From the NCBI GenBank assembly GCA_003599255.1, contig QZJF01000008.1:1-40307 (forward strand): DNA of 40,307 bases, written 5' to 3'. A program made the translations under genes and the position numbers. This stretch comes from a candidate division WWE3 bacterium. GTDB lineage: Bacteria > Patescibacteriota > WWE3 > UBA101185 > UBA10185. Below, one piece after another: positions 14,039 through 23,000 of the stretch (positions are counted from its first letter, which is position 1; the number at the start of each line of letters is the position of its first letter). The notes beneath the pieces were generated by a model. The model saw only the letters and a list, made by a program, of their open reading frames with translations, did no database searches and was not told the DNA's origin.

Positions 14039-14644
14039 ATGGATGCAGTTCTTGAGTTAATTGAGGATGTAAAAAGAAACAATAGTAGTGATTCATTCGA
14101 CCAACTTTACAACTCGCTTACAAATATGGTTCCGTATTCTTTTTGTCAGCGAGTTTTACCCAACCATGACGCAGAAGATATTGAGCAAGAGAAAAGATTA
14201 GCTGTGCTGAAATTCGCTCGGGATTTTGACTTGGAATACACATCAGCGTATTCTAAAAAGCCTAAAGCGAATCCTCGTACAGTTGCTAAGAAGTACATGG
14301 TTTTTCAGATTCTTGGCAAGCAACGAGTTTGGGATAGACTTGTAGCGTGTTCTTTGGGCGATTCTATTAGTCGTAACAATGCAGACGATGGCGGATTGAC
14401 ATATGAAGATGTTGTTGCTGTATCTCGAGATTCGCTTTTCGAACGTGTAGTTCTTGCTTCATTGCCTAAGTTTGTAAGCCCGTTGGGCTTGAAGATTACT
14501 AAGCTTCTTTTGAGCGGTCAAAGTCTTACTTCGATAAAAAAGTTACTTGCAATTTCCGAATGGAGGCTGAATTGCGAGTTGAAGCAGCTGAGGAAGCCTA
14601 TTGAATTTCTGCTGTTTCTTAAATCTTTTCAAGAAAGTAGCTAA
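14039..14644 (+). CDS. Sigma-70-family-like protein
   Basis: The product is 201 residues. The segment LPNHDAEDIEQEKRLAVLKF (about 40-59) resembles sigma region 2 (DAEDIxQExxLxxxK). The C-terminal part (ITKLLLSGQSLTSIKKLLAI) looks like a region 4 helix-turn-helix. It may redirect host RNA polymerase to middle or late promoters. AAGGAG stands 6 bases before ATG. It sits inside the replication operon between primase-helicase and clamp loader. The match is by pattern only; another DNA-binding protein with a similar fold is possible. Confidence 0.5.
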   Translation: MDAVLELIEDVKRNNSSDSFDQLYNSLTNMVPYSFCQRVLPNHDAEDIEQEKRLAVLKFARDFDLEYTSAYSKKPKANPRTVAKKYMVFQILGKQRVWDRLVACSLGDSISRNNADDGGLTYEDVVAVSRDSLFERVVLASLPKFVSPLGLKITKLLLSGQSLTSIKKLLAISEWRLNCELKQLRKPIEFLLFLKSFQESS

Positions 14645-14681
14645 GCGTAGCTATATATTCATACTAGAAAGTAGGCGAATT

Positions 14682-16067
14682 ATGAGTAACGAAACTTTGT
14701 ATAACAAATACCGTCCTAAGCTTTTTGCTGAGGTTGTAGGGCAAAAGAAGATTGTAGCGAGCCTTACATCATATCTCAAAAAAGGTAAAGGTCTTCCGCA
14801 TGCTATCATGTTTTGTGGATTGCAGGGCACGGGGAAGACTACATTAGCCCGACTTGTATCGAAATTCTTAAACTGTGAAAAACCGAATGGATTTGAACCT
14901 TGCAATCAATGCAGTAATTGCAAGGCAGCTTTGGAAGGGCACCATCCTGACTTGATTGAGATGGATGCAGCGAGCGAACGTGGAATTGATGATATTCGAG
15001 ATTTAAAGGCGTTAGCTCGAACGATGCCCTCCGTAGGTAAAGTAAAGGCCATGATTATCGATGAAGTTCATGATTTAACTTCGCAAGCAATGGACGCGAT
15101 TTTGAAAATGCTGGAAGAACCTCCTGAAAACTTGTACTTTTTCTTTTGTACTACGAATCCACAGAAGGTTTCAAAAACAATTCAATCACGCTGTACAATC
15201 TTTCGTTTATGGTGGGTAAGCCAAACAGAGATTGCTGCGCGTTTGCGTGAGATTTGTCAGGCTGAGCATATCGAGTTTGTTGATGACGCGCTATATGAAA
15301 TTGCGCGTATTGCAAATGGGTCGATGAGAGATGCAATTTCTATTCTTCAAGCCGTTCAGCCCGTAGGAGTATCTTTAGAAAACATATACAATTACAGCGA
15401 TGCTGTTAGCCCCGTGAAAGTGTTTGATTTGCTTGAATGTGCCGTCCAACACAAGCTGAAAATCTATCTTGCTGGAGTCAGCGACTTAATTCAGCAATCG
15501 AATTCTGTTTATGGTGTGTTGTGGGAAGTTCTTAATACGTTATGGAGTGTACAGGAAGTAAGGATGGGTCTTCAACGTGAAAAACTCATTCCATCATATC
15601 AGCTTGAAAAGTACAAATCATTTGCTGCTGCTTTTGGTAGTAATCTTGATGTAGCTATTACAGAAGTTGGATTACAATTTCCCGTGTATGATGAGTTGAA
15701 AGCTAAAGTGTTGCTTTTAACTCTGTATCAAAGACTAACAGGTACTCAATCCGAGAGGTTGCAATCACCTGTTTTGCCCATGCAGGTTGCGGGCTTGCCT
15801 GTTGCAACTGCAATCGACCCATCGAAATTGAGAAACTATTCATATTGGTTTTTGAAAAGAGTAGGGGAAGGCGCGAGTGTACTGACTGATTCTGCGGATA
15901 GAGTTTCAATAAAATACAATGAGATTGTAATCGATTGCGTGTGTTCAAAAGACAAAGCTGTAAATTCGCATTGTGTTTTGCTTGAAGATTTGATAAAGTT
16001 GTTTAATTCGAAAGAATCGTTTTCTGTTCTTGAACTTATTCAGAAAGGTGTGATATGGAAATTGTGA
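14682..16067 (+). CDS. dnaX: Clamp loader ATPase, DnaX (gamma/tau)-like
   Basis: The product is 461 residues. N-terminal YNKYRPKLFAEVVGQ, Walker A GLQGTGKTT (46-54), zinc Cys 65, 74, 77 and 80, DEVH (127-130), sensor I CTTNP and the SRC motif (169-171) are as in bacterial DnaX. It would load the adjacent sliding clamp. ATG 14682 is chosen because the protein then starts like bacterial DnaX; the SD is weak. It overlaps the clamp gene by 13 bases. No delta or delta' subunit gene is seen, so the phage enzyme may be homomeric or borrow host subunits. Confidence 0.93.
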   Translation: MSNETLYNKYRPKLFAEVVGQKKIVASLTSYLKKGKGLPHAIMFCGLQGTGKTTLARLVSKFLNCEKPNGFEPCNQCSNCKAALEGHHPDLIEMDAASERGIDDIRDLKALARTMPSVGKVKAMIIDEVHDLTSQAMDAILKMLEEPPENLYFFFCTTNPQKVSKTIQSRCTIFRLWWVSQTEIAARLREICQAEHIEFVDDALYEIARIANGSMRDAISILQAVQPVGVSLENIYNYSDAVSPVKVFDLLECAVQHKLKIYLAGVSDLIQQSNSVYGVLWEVLNTLWSVQEVRMGLQREKLIPSYQLEKYKSFAAAFGSNLDVAITEVGLQFPVYDELKAKVLLLTLYQRLTGTQSERLQSPVLPMQVAGLPVATAIDPSKLRNYSYWFLKRVGEGASVLTDSADRVSIKYNEIVIDCVCSKDKAVNSHCVLLEDLIKLFNSKESFSVLELIQKGVIWKL

Positions 16068-17200
16068 AGACACGAGTTGAAATTGAGCATGCAGATTTGA
16101 TTGATGCACTTCGCGCTATTTCGCATATTTCTCCTGGTGCAATTGTGAAATACGCTCTGTTTTCTACAAAGAATGGCTCACTTCGTATTGCTGGCAATGG
16201 TAATACTGCATCGCTTGACATGCTTTATCCCGCAGTGATTGAGGGTGAAGATTTCAAACTGAGTTTTCGAAACACAGAACTTCTTAGTTACATTGAACAT
16301 CTATCGGGGCGGATTGTTTTGACTTTTGATAGTGCATCGGTTACGATTCGTATGCAGGGTAAAAAATCTTTTTGTAAACTGTCCGCTGCGAATCACCCCA
16401 ACCTTCTTCTTTTCGATTCCTCTATAAATCTTGATACTTTGAAGCTCGAAGAGTTACACTCACTTCCCTCTGAAGCATACAAGAAAATCATGTCCGATGC
16501 AGCAGCTTTCTGCGCTCCTGAATCGGCGCACGTTCCTGTTGAATTTAATACAATTGGAATTTCTTCCTCGGGCTTCTTTTCAAGTAATAGGGCGATTGCT
16601 TGTAAGCTTGAAACTACAACTTTGAAAGATATTTTTAATCGTGCTGTTTCGATTAGTCGAGCTGCAGTAGATTTTCTTCCATTTTTTCCTGCAGAAACGA
16701 TTTCTGTAGGCTACTCTGACCGCGCTTTTTATCTTTACAACTCGTTTGAAAAAGAAGGTAGAACTTACACAAGATTTGTTGCTATCTACAATATGATTTC
16801 GCAGTTTCCGATTGAGGTTGTAAACGACCACTTTGCTAATTTCAAGGTTGGTTTCTCATTCAATTTGAATCTAGAAGAAATCATTTCAGCTCTGCGTCTT
16901 TCATGCTCTTTGGCTAACAAGCCCGATTCCGATGTTGTTTCAATCAAAGCAGTTGACTCTAGGTATTTGTTATCAATGACTCTGGAAGATGGGACGTACT
17001 TTGAAGACGAGTTAGAAGTTTCAGGTAGTTTTGACAAAGCTACTGTGATTAACGTTCGGAGTTCAATGCTTTTGAAGATAGCACAATTTGTTCTTGACCA
17101 CGGACGGTCTGCTTTAACTATTTCACTTGACCCCTCTAAATCTCAATTGTTGATTGACGGGGGAGAAGGAGTTAAGATTCTGCTTGCTCGGTCAGCGTGA
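16055..17200 (+). CDS. dnaN: DNA polymerase sliding clamp, DnaN-like
   Basis: The 381-residue product has the length and alternating strand pattern of a three-domain bacterial beta clamp, including EIEHADLIDALRAISHI at the start and a C-terminal strand with LLIDGGEGVKILLARSA, typical of family ends. It has little direct motif support, but the position between clamp loader and polymerase is strong context. AAGG lies 7 bases before ATG 16055. The end overlaps the polymerase gene start (GTGA). Confidence 0.82.
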   Translation: MEIVKTRVEIEHADLIDALRAISHISPGAIVKYALFSTKNGSLRIAGNGNTASLDMLYPAVIEGEDFKLSFRNTELLSYIEHLSGRIVLTFDSASVTIRMQGKKSFCKLSAANHPNLLLFDSSINLDTLKLEELHSLPSEAYKKIMSDAAAFCAPESAHVPVEFNTIGISSSGFFSSNRAIACKLETTTLKDIFNRAVSISRAAVDFLPFFPAETISVGYSDRAFYLYNSFEKEGRTYTRFVAIYNMISQFPIEVVNDHFANFKVGFSFNLNLEEIISALRLSCSLANKPDSDVVSIKAVDSRYLLSMTLEDGTYFEDELEVSGSFDKATVINVRSSMLLKIAQFVLDHGRSALTISLDPSKSQLLIDGGEGVKILLARSA

Positions 17201-19587
17201 CATCTATGCAATATGAGATAAACTGCCCTAAAAATTGTCCTTTACTTGGAAATCGGATAGTTCTATCCGAGGGCGAGCCAAGTGCACCTCTGTGGTTGAT
17301 AGGTGAAGCGCCCGGAGAGAACGAAGAACTTGAAGGAAGACCGTTTGTAGGACGAGCGGGTAAAGTTCTTAGGTCGATACTCGCTGAGTTGAAAGTTTCA
17401 AACTCGGAAATCTTTGTTACGAATTCAATCAAATGTCGACCGCCTTCAAATAGAACGCCTACAAATGTTGAGCTTAATCACTGTAGGTATCTTCTTGAAC
17501 AAGAATTGAAACAAAACACACCTTCTGTGATTGTAGCCCTTGGGCGTACTGCTGCATCATTGTTTGTTACGATGGAGAAAGATGCAGTAGGAAGTCATTG
17601 CGGAATTGTTCGTCGGGCTACGATGAACGGAAAAGAAGTGTTGCTGATAATTTCGTGGCATCCTTCCTACGTTTTGCGTAATCCGCAAGTCGAACACGAA
17701 TTACGCGAAGATTTGTTGTTAGCTCATCGACTATCAAAGAATGAAATTACATACTATGATTTGCAGCCGAGAATTAGAATTCTTCAAACCGTGCAGGAAC
17801 TCGAGCAGCTTTACAACAGGCTCAAAGTTGAAAACTGTTCATTTTCTTTAGATGTTGAGACAACAGGTTTGGTTCCTAACAAGCATTTGATTATCGGAGT
17901 GGGTTTTGGAATCAATAACAATGAAACCTGTTACATTCCATTGTATGAGAGAAAATCTTCGATGAAACGTTCGTATCTTACTCCGTTTTGGGGTGCATCG
18001 CAAGAGTTAACAACGTCCTATATTCAGGACATTGTTGAACTTCCCGCCAAAAAAGCAGCCCACAATGCTTCTTTCGAATTGAAAATGATAAAATCTTGTT
18101 TAGGTCGTATGGTCAAGAACTTGACCTGCGATACGAAGTTACTTGCGCACTTGCTTGATGAAAATCTTCCCAGCGATTTGGAGTCGCTTCAACGAAGATA
18201 TTTACGATTTGTAGAGCCGTACAAAGATATGATTTCACGTTATGTGAAGTCCGAAGATGGGCGTAATGATGATTACTCCTTTGTGCCCACATCTTTGCTG
18301 GGCGAATACTGTGCGAAAGATGCTTGGGTTACGTATCGTTTAGTTTCCAAACTTTCTGAAGAGTTATTGCAACATCCAAAACTGATAGAATTCTACAAAA
18401 GATTTGGTATTCCTTTGTGTTATTGTTTATCAGAAATGGAAAGGAATGGAGTGTACTTAGCCAAAGATGATGCGTTGCGCCTTCGTCACGAACTTGAAGC
18501 ACAGAAACAAGATTTGAAAGTTAAGATTTTTCAGCGAGCTGGGCATGAGTTTAACATTCAATCTCACAAAGATGTTGAAGCACTACTTTTTGATGAGATG
18601 AAACTTCCATCTGTGAAGGCGACAAAAACAGGGAGGTCAGTCGATAAGGACGTTCTTAAAGAGCTTGCCGAATCCAATCCGATTTGCTCTGAAATTTTAG
18701 AGTATCGACTTTATGACAAGCTTATGAGCACATACTTGTTTGATGAAGCCTCGCCTCTGGCGTACGTAATGGATTTTCATGGTGTTATCCACGCTTCGTT
18801 TAATCAGACAGGAACAGTTACGGGTAGATTATCATGTGATAATCCGAATCTTCAAAACCTTCCTAAAAAAGCAGGGTCTTCCATTAAGAGGTTGTATCGA
18901 GTTCGAAGTTTGCGAAGAGTATTTGTGATAGGTGACTACTCGCAGATGGAATTGAGAATGTTAGCATGGTATAGTCAAGATGCACGCTTGTTGCATGCCA
19001 GCGCTAACAACATTGATTTACATCGTCAGGTTGCTTCTGAAATTTTTGGAGTACCTCTAGAAAAAGTAACGCAGCAGCAACGCGATATTGGAAAGACCAG
19101 AAACTTTTCGATTGTGTATGGACAGCAGCCCCGTACGGCGGAAGACCGACGTTTTCAAGAAATCTATTTTCAGAAGTACCCCAGTATTCTGAAATGGAAA
19201 TCATCTGTGATTGGTTTTCTTAGAAAAAATGGATATGTTGAAAGTTGTTATGGACGTAGGAGACGTCCTTATGGATACTCGTGTGCAAATGATGGAGTTC
19301 GCGAGGCGGCAGAGCGTGAAGCGGTTAACGCTCTGATTCAGGGAAGTTCTGTTGATTTTTGTAATTTTAACATGGTTCGTTTAGGTCAGCACCTTCAAGA
19401 GCATTTTCTTGAAGCATTTGTTGTTGCGCAAGTTCACGATTCTGTGATAGTGGAGTGTGATAGCGACGATGCAGATAAGGTCTTAGAGGATTTTGTTAGA
19501 ATCATGGAAGAGCCTGTGCAACCAGTGACTGTGAAAATGAGAATTGATGCTGAGATTGCAGAAACTTTTGCTGGGAGTAAAAAGTAA
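17197..19587 (+). CDS. Uracil-DNA glycosylase / family A DNA polymerase fusion
   Basis: The product is 796 residues. Residues 1-180 form a family 4 UDG with Cys 10, 14, 80 and 96 for an Fe-S cluster, GEAPGENEELEGRPFVGRAG (36-55) and HPSYV (155-159). A DEDD 3'-5' exonuclease follows with SLDVETTGL (217-225), then the polymerase palm with GDYSQMELRM (about 579), RDIGKTRNFSIVYG (about 629) and QVHDSVIVE (about 746). It is probably the replicative polymerase, with linked uracil removal. The start is GTG 17197 overlapping the clamp stop, or ATG 17206. UDG-PolA fusions are known in some phages. Confidence 0.95.
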   Translation: MTSMQYEINCPKNCPLLGNRIVLSEGEPSAPLWLIGEAPGENEELEGRPFVGRAGKVLRSILAELKVSNSEIFVTNSIKCRPPSNRTPTNVELNHCRYLLEQELKQNTPSVIVALGRTAASLFVTMEKDAVGSHCGIVRRATMNGKEVLLIISWHPSYVLRNPQVEHELREDLLLAHRLSKNEITYYDLQPRIRILQTVQELEQLYNRLKVENCSFSLDVETTGLVPNKHLIIGVGFGINNNETCYIPLYERKSSMKRSYLTPFWGASQELTTSYIQDIVELPAKKAAHNASFELKMIKSCLGRMVKNLTCDTKLLAHLLDENLPSDLESLQRRYLRFVEPYKDMISRYVKSEDGRNDDYSFVPTSLLGEYCAKDAWVTYRLVSKLSEELLQHPKLIEFYKRFGIPLCYCLSEMERNGVYLAKDDALRLRHELEAQKQDLKVKIFQRAGHEFNIQSHKDVEALLFDEMKLPSVKATKTGRSVDKDVLKELAESNPICSEILEYRLYDKLMSTYLFDEASPLAYVMDFHGVIHASFNQTGTVTGRLSCDNPNLQNLPKKAGSSIKRLYRVRSLRRVFVIGDYSQMELRMLAWYSQDARLLHASANNIDLHRQVASEIFGVPLEKVTQQQRDIGKTRNFSIVYGQQPRTAEDRRFQEIYFQKYPSILKWKSSVIGFLRKNGYVESCYGRRRRPYGYSCANDGVREAAEREAVNALIQGSSVDFCNFNMVRLGQHLQEHFLEAFVVAQVHDSVIVECDSDDADKVLEDFVRIMEEPVQPVTVKMRIDAEIAETFAGSKK

Positions 19588-20165
19588 TGTCAGGAGGTGC
19601 TTCTCGTATGCTCAACGAGGAATCTTCAAAACGCAGCGATAAAAGTGAGTTGCGTGTTGAGGTTCATGAGAATCTGTTGTTGTTTGAGTTCGAACTTGAA
19701 GGGCAACAGCATAGACTTGATTTTCATCCGCTCCTAACGCTGAATGGGGTGAATGTCGAACTTGTTCCGGACGTTACGTTAAATGATTATCTTTCATATA
19801 TTTCCAGCGTTAGATTTACTTTGGATGGATTTATTTGTCGTTTTGAGATGGAAATTAACAAGGTCAAGCTGGATTTTGAGGCGTGGTTAGTATCTGCCCG
19901 TGAAGTAGCTCGAACGAAGCTTGTGGAGCAATCTTTAAAACTCGTTCAGGAAGGTGCTGTGGCGAAAAGTTTTGTGACTGAGCCATCTCGAGAAAAAATC
20001 AATGACCAGGCCTTTGTTTCTAACGTTGAGATTTACAAGAGTTTTTCATTGAGAATTTCGGAACTTGAAGTTTACAAAAACGCCTTTGAGAGATTGCTTT
20101 TTTCTGTGCAGCAAGCTTCGATATGTTTTTTGAATGTTCTTAATCGTAGACATAAAAATTTGTAG
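19587..20165 (+). CDS. Hypothetical protein between polymerase and SSB
   Basis: The product is 192 residues, with a beta-rich N-terminal half and a charged helical C-terminal half, possibly a short coiled coil. No family is recognised. The ATG at 19587 overlaps the polymerase stop (TAATG); a second ATG at 19608 has a stronger SD (AGGAGG, 10 bases upstream) and may be the real start. Context suggests a replication or recombination accessory protein. Confidence 0.6.
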   Translation: MSGGASRMLNEESSKRSDKSELRVEVHENLLLFEFELEGQQHRLDFHPLLTLNGVNVELVPDVTLNDYLSYISSVRFTLDGFICRFEMEINKVKLDFEAWLVSAREVARTKLVEQSLKLVQEGAVAKSFVTEPSREKINDQAFVSNVEIYKSFSLRISELEVYKNAFERLLFSVQQASICFLNVLNRRHKNL

Positions 20166-20191
20166 AAAAATCAGCATGTTTTCTATATATT
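20160..20191 (+). promoter_or_regulatory. Promoter-like element before the SSB gene
   Basis: TTGTAG (20160-20165), an 18-base spacer and TATATA (20184-20189) in an AT-rich intergenic stretch of 60 bases, one of the few gaps in the operon. It would give extra expression of the abundant ssDNA-binding protein. Confidence 0.45.
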
Positions 20192-20225
20192 ATACAAAAA
20201 TACAAGAATTTACAAAGGAGGTTAG

Positions 20226-21320
20226 ATGGTGAAGATTGGAAGTTCTCCGAAATACATGGAGGACAATGTACGAGATTTCGTGCAGATTGATGCGATTCGG
20301 CCTTCGACCTTTGAGTTGAACAAGCCACGTCAATTCAGATTCATTGATTATGTCGGAATGGTTAGAGTCGTATGGTATCCTACACTTGGGCAGGATAAAG
20401 ATGGTCGGCCTACTACTTCATGGAAAAAAATTAACAAGCCCAAGGCCGACGTCCGAACAGACCTTGATAAGATGCTTGAGGTTGAGAAACGCGCAGCCTT
20501 GCGCTTGTTTCCCGACGTTGACCCCAAGACTCTTGAACTTCAATTTAGCCCCGCAAAGTCCTATTGGTTTCTTTGTTTTGACCGCGCTGAGGCTCAGCCC
20601 GTTGTAAAAGTGTTTGAGGCTGGTTGGAACATTTTTGATACTGTAAAAGAAAACATGAAAGTTCTAAGTCCTACAAAGCCCGGATACTTGGCCAATGGAC
20701 TGTTTTGGTTTCATGATATTCTTATCACAGCGACTAAGAAAGAGGCTCGCGACGGCACCCCCGAGAAGTTTCGGCGTCAGTACACCGTTAATATTTACAG
20801 CAACAAGTTTGAAAATCTTGTTCCTGCTGCAGCGTTGGATGAAAGTACGCCCTTTGGTCAGAAGGCTCAAGACCTTGACTGGCTCCGGGAAAAAGGTGTG
20901 TATACAGCAGAAGAGGTTGAGGCTATCATTGATTTCAAAACAAAAAATGATTACATGCGCTGGGTCGCTCCTGCAACTCCGGAAGATATTCACGAAGAAC
21001 TGTTCGTCAAGAATCCAATTTTGCTGACAGCTATGAAGAAAGGTGGAGTGCCCGTTTTCCCATACTTCGCATTCCTCGTAGAGGAGTTCAAAAAAGCCGC
21101 ACTTGCTTTTGACGATACATCTGTTTTAGAGAAGCAGATTTCTGAACGTGTAAGTTCACCCGTGGAAACGAAGAAGGAAGAAGAGCCCAGCGAAGCTCCC
21201 CCTCTTTCTGGAGCTGTAACTACAAGTTCTGCGTTGACCGGAAATGTTCAAGATTTGAAGAAAGGAGATTTGGATTGGGATACACCGCCTAAAAATGCAC
21301 AAGATGCAGGGTTGTTTTGA
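20226..21320 (+). CDS. ssDNA-binding protein-like
   Basis: The product is 364 residues, with a folded core rich in aromatic residues (FRFIDYVGMVRVVWYP, SYWFLCF, LFWFHD) and a low-complexity acidic linker, ending DLDWDTPPKNAQDAGLF. The acidic tail with a terminal Phe recalls bacterial SSB, whose tail recruits partner proteins; the length and layout recall phage gp32-type proteins. A strong SD (GGAGG, 5 bases before ATG 20226) and its own promoter suggest high expression. The position directly before recA supports the call. Family assignment was not checked by search. Confidence 0.65.
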   Translation: MVKIGSSPKYMEDNVRDFVQIDAIRPSTFELNKPRQFRFIDYVGMVRVVWYPTLGQDKDGRPTTSWKKINKPKADVRTDLDKMLEVEKRAALRLFPDVDPKTLELQFSPAKSYWFLCFDRAEAQPVVKVFEAGWNIFDTVKENMKVLSPTKPGYLANGLFWFHDILITATKKEARDGTPEKFRRQYTVNIYSNKFENLVPAAALDESTPFGQKAQDLDWLREKGVYTAEEVEAIIDFKTKNDYMRWVAPATPEDIHEELFVKNPILLTAMKKGGVPVFPYFAFLVEEFKKAALAFDDTSVLEKQISERVSSPVETKKEEEPSEAPPLSGAVTTSSALTGNVQDLKKGDLDWDTPPKNAQDAGLF

Positions 21321-22333
21321 TGACTGACTTTTCGAAATTCAATAAATTGTATCCGAATTCAATCAAGGTGGGTGTAGACGTACGCCCACCTTCTATTGTA
21401 CGAACTGGGATGAAGCGGTTAGATTATGGAATACTTCGAATTGGAGGGCTACCTCTTGGAAGAATTGTTGAGGTTGCTGGTAGACCCTCAGCAGGGAAGT
21501 CCTCGTTTGCGATGAACTTTGTAGCATCTGCTCAAAAGCAAGGTTATTCTTGTGCTTGGGTGGATGTTGAAGGCGATTCGTATACAACAGCTTGGGCTAA
21601 AGGAATTGGAGCAGATGTAGATAATCTTACAATGCTGAATGTATCTGGGTTGACTGGAGATAAAATCATTGATATGATTCAAGCCCTAATTGTTTTATCT
21701 GACCCGCCAATTAACGTGATTGTACTGGATTCGATTGCTAACATTCGCGCTGAAGAACAAACTGCTGTAACTGTATCTGAGCAGACTATGCACACGAATA
21801 TGGCACGTGCAAAGCTTCTGACTGAGTTTTTTCAGTCATTGTTTGGAGGATTCCGTGTTAAGGGCAAAGATTCTACAATCTACAAACTGAATGAATTTCC
21901 AACTTGTTTTATTGCTATCAACCATCTGAAAGATACATTTGCAGGTAACTACGCAAAAGCGGATTCGATAGGAGGTGATGCTGGAAAGTTTGCTGCTTGT
22001 ATTCGACTGTTTTTTGAACGACTTGGTAAGGATAAAGAAGACCCCAATCTATCTCGTGTCAAAATTCATTGTGAGAAGAATAAGTTAGCTCCTCCTTTCG
22101 GTAATGGAGAGTTTTTGTTTAACCTCGAGCAGTGTACTTTTGAAGAGGACTTCAAGTTTTTACTTGATTCTGCTGTTGCGAAGGGCTTGGTTACGACTAC
22201 TGGAGGAGGGCGATATACAATTGGAGAAGAGAAGTTTCATGGAGTAGAAGCTTTCAAAGAAAGGTGTTTGAAAGATGACGAATTCTACACAAAAATGGTT
22301 GAATCAGCTTTCGGAGCGATACATGATTCTTAA
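21320..22333 (+). CDS. recA: RecA-like recombinase
   Basis: The product is 337 residues. Walker A is AGRPSAGKSS (about 55), with a VDVEGDSYT segment, Walker B NVIVLDSIANI and a TCFIAINHLKD segment, as in RecA/UvsX recombinases. It would perform strand exchange in recombination-dependent replication with the SSB, SbcCD and RuvC genes around it. ATG 21320 overlaps the SSB stop (TGATG). The C-terminal domain is short relative to bacterial RecA. Confidence 0.9.
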   Translation: MTDFSKFNKLYPNSIKVGVDVRPPSIVRTGMKRLDYGILRIGGLPLGRIVEVAGRPSAGKSSFAMNFVASAQKQGYSCAWVDVEGDSYTTAWAKGIGADVDNLTMLNVSGLTGDKIIDMIQALIVLSDPPINVIVLDSIANIRAEEQTAVTVSEQTMHTNMARAKLLTEFFQSLFGGFRVKGKDSTIYKLNEFPTCFIAINHLKDTFAGNYAKADSIGGDAGKFAACIRLFFERLGKDKEDPNLSRVKIHCEKNKLAPPFGNGEFLFNLEQCTFEEDFKFLLDSAVAKGLVTTTGGGRYTIGEEKFHGVEAFKERCLKDDEFYTKMVESAFGAIHDS

Positions 22334-22919
22334 TTGGAGAAGACCTTTCTATGTGTTTGTAGATTTGGAGGCTACTTGTTGGGAGGGGGCATGCCCATTC
22401 GATTATAAGAGACAGGAAGTGATTGAAATTGGCGCTGTGTTTACTAATGGAGATTTTGATGAGTTATCTCACTTCGCGAGTTTTGTCAGACCAGCGCACA
22501 ATACGACTTTGACTGAATTTTGTACTAAATTGACTGGGATTACTCAATCTGCTGTGGATGAGGCGCCTACGTTTGGTGAAGTTTTCTTTGATTTTTTGAA
22601 TTGGTTGCCTGAGTCGAGAACGATGACCTGTTTTGCATCTTGGGGAGATTATGATTGGAAGGGGCTTAGGTTCGATTGCGAAGTATCTGCTATTGATTTC
22701 AAGGGTGAAACCTTTGGAATGCAGCATGTTAACATCAAAAAGAGAGTGAAGAAGTGGTGCTTGAGTAAGAATCACTTCCATAAATCTTGGAATCTTGGGC
22801 ATGTTGCTATTGAACACGGGTTGATTCTTCCTGGAAAACAGCATCGTGCGCTTAACGACGCACGAGCAGCAGTAATGGTAGTGAAAGATATCGGCGATGA
22901 AATTTTCAACTTTGATTGA
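22323..22919 (+). CDS. DEDDh 3'-5' exonuclease (ERI/KapD-like)
   Basis: The 198-residue product has FVDLEATCWE (12-21), an EVIEIGAVF segment, FASWGDYDW and the C-terminal HRALNDARAA, which together give the D-E-D-D-H active site of RNase T/ERI-type exonucleases. It could trim DNA or RNA 3' ends. ATG 22323 has GGAG 6 bases upstream and overlaps recA by 11 bases. The 81 bases downstream hold only a 13-codon ORF and no clear terminator. Confidence 0.88.
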   Translation: MILNWRRPFYVFVDLEATCWEGACPFDYKRQEVIEIGAVFTNGDFDELSHFASFVRPAHNTTLTEFCTKLTGITQSAVDEAPTFGEVFFDFLNWLPESRTMTCFASWGDYDWKGLRFDCEVSAIDFKGETFGMQHVNIKKRVKKWCLSKNHFHKSWNLGHVAIEHGLILPGKQHRALNDARAAVMVVKDIGDEIFNFD

Positions 22920-23000
22920 GTATGACTAAAACACTAATAGAGTTCAGATGTGTTCAGTTATAAAAAGTTCTGAAGTAGCGAAAGAACAAGGTGTAATTTT

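Noticed and set aside
22920-23000. 13-codon ORF between the exonuclease and sbcD genes
   Set aside because: Too short, with no SD or features; nothing else is seen in this gap.
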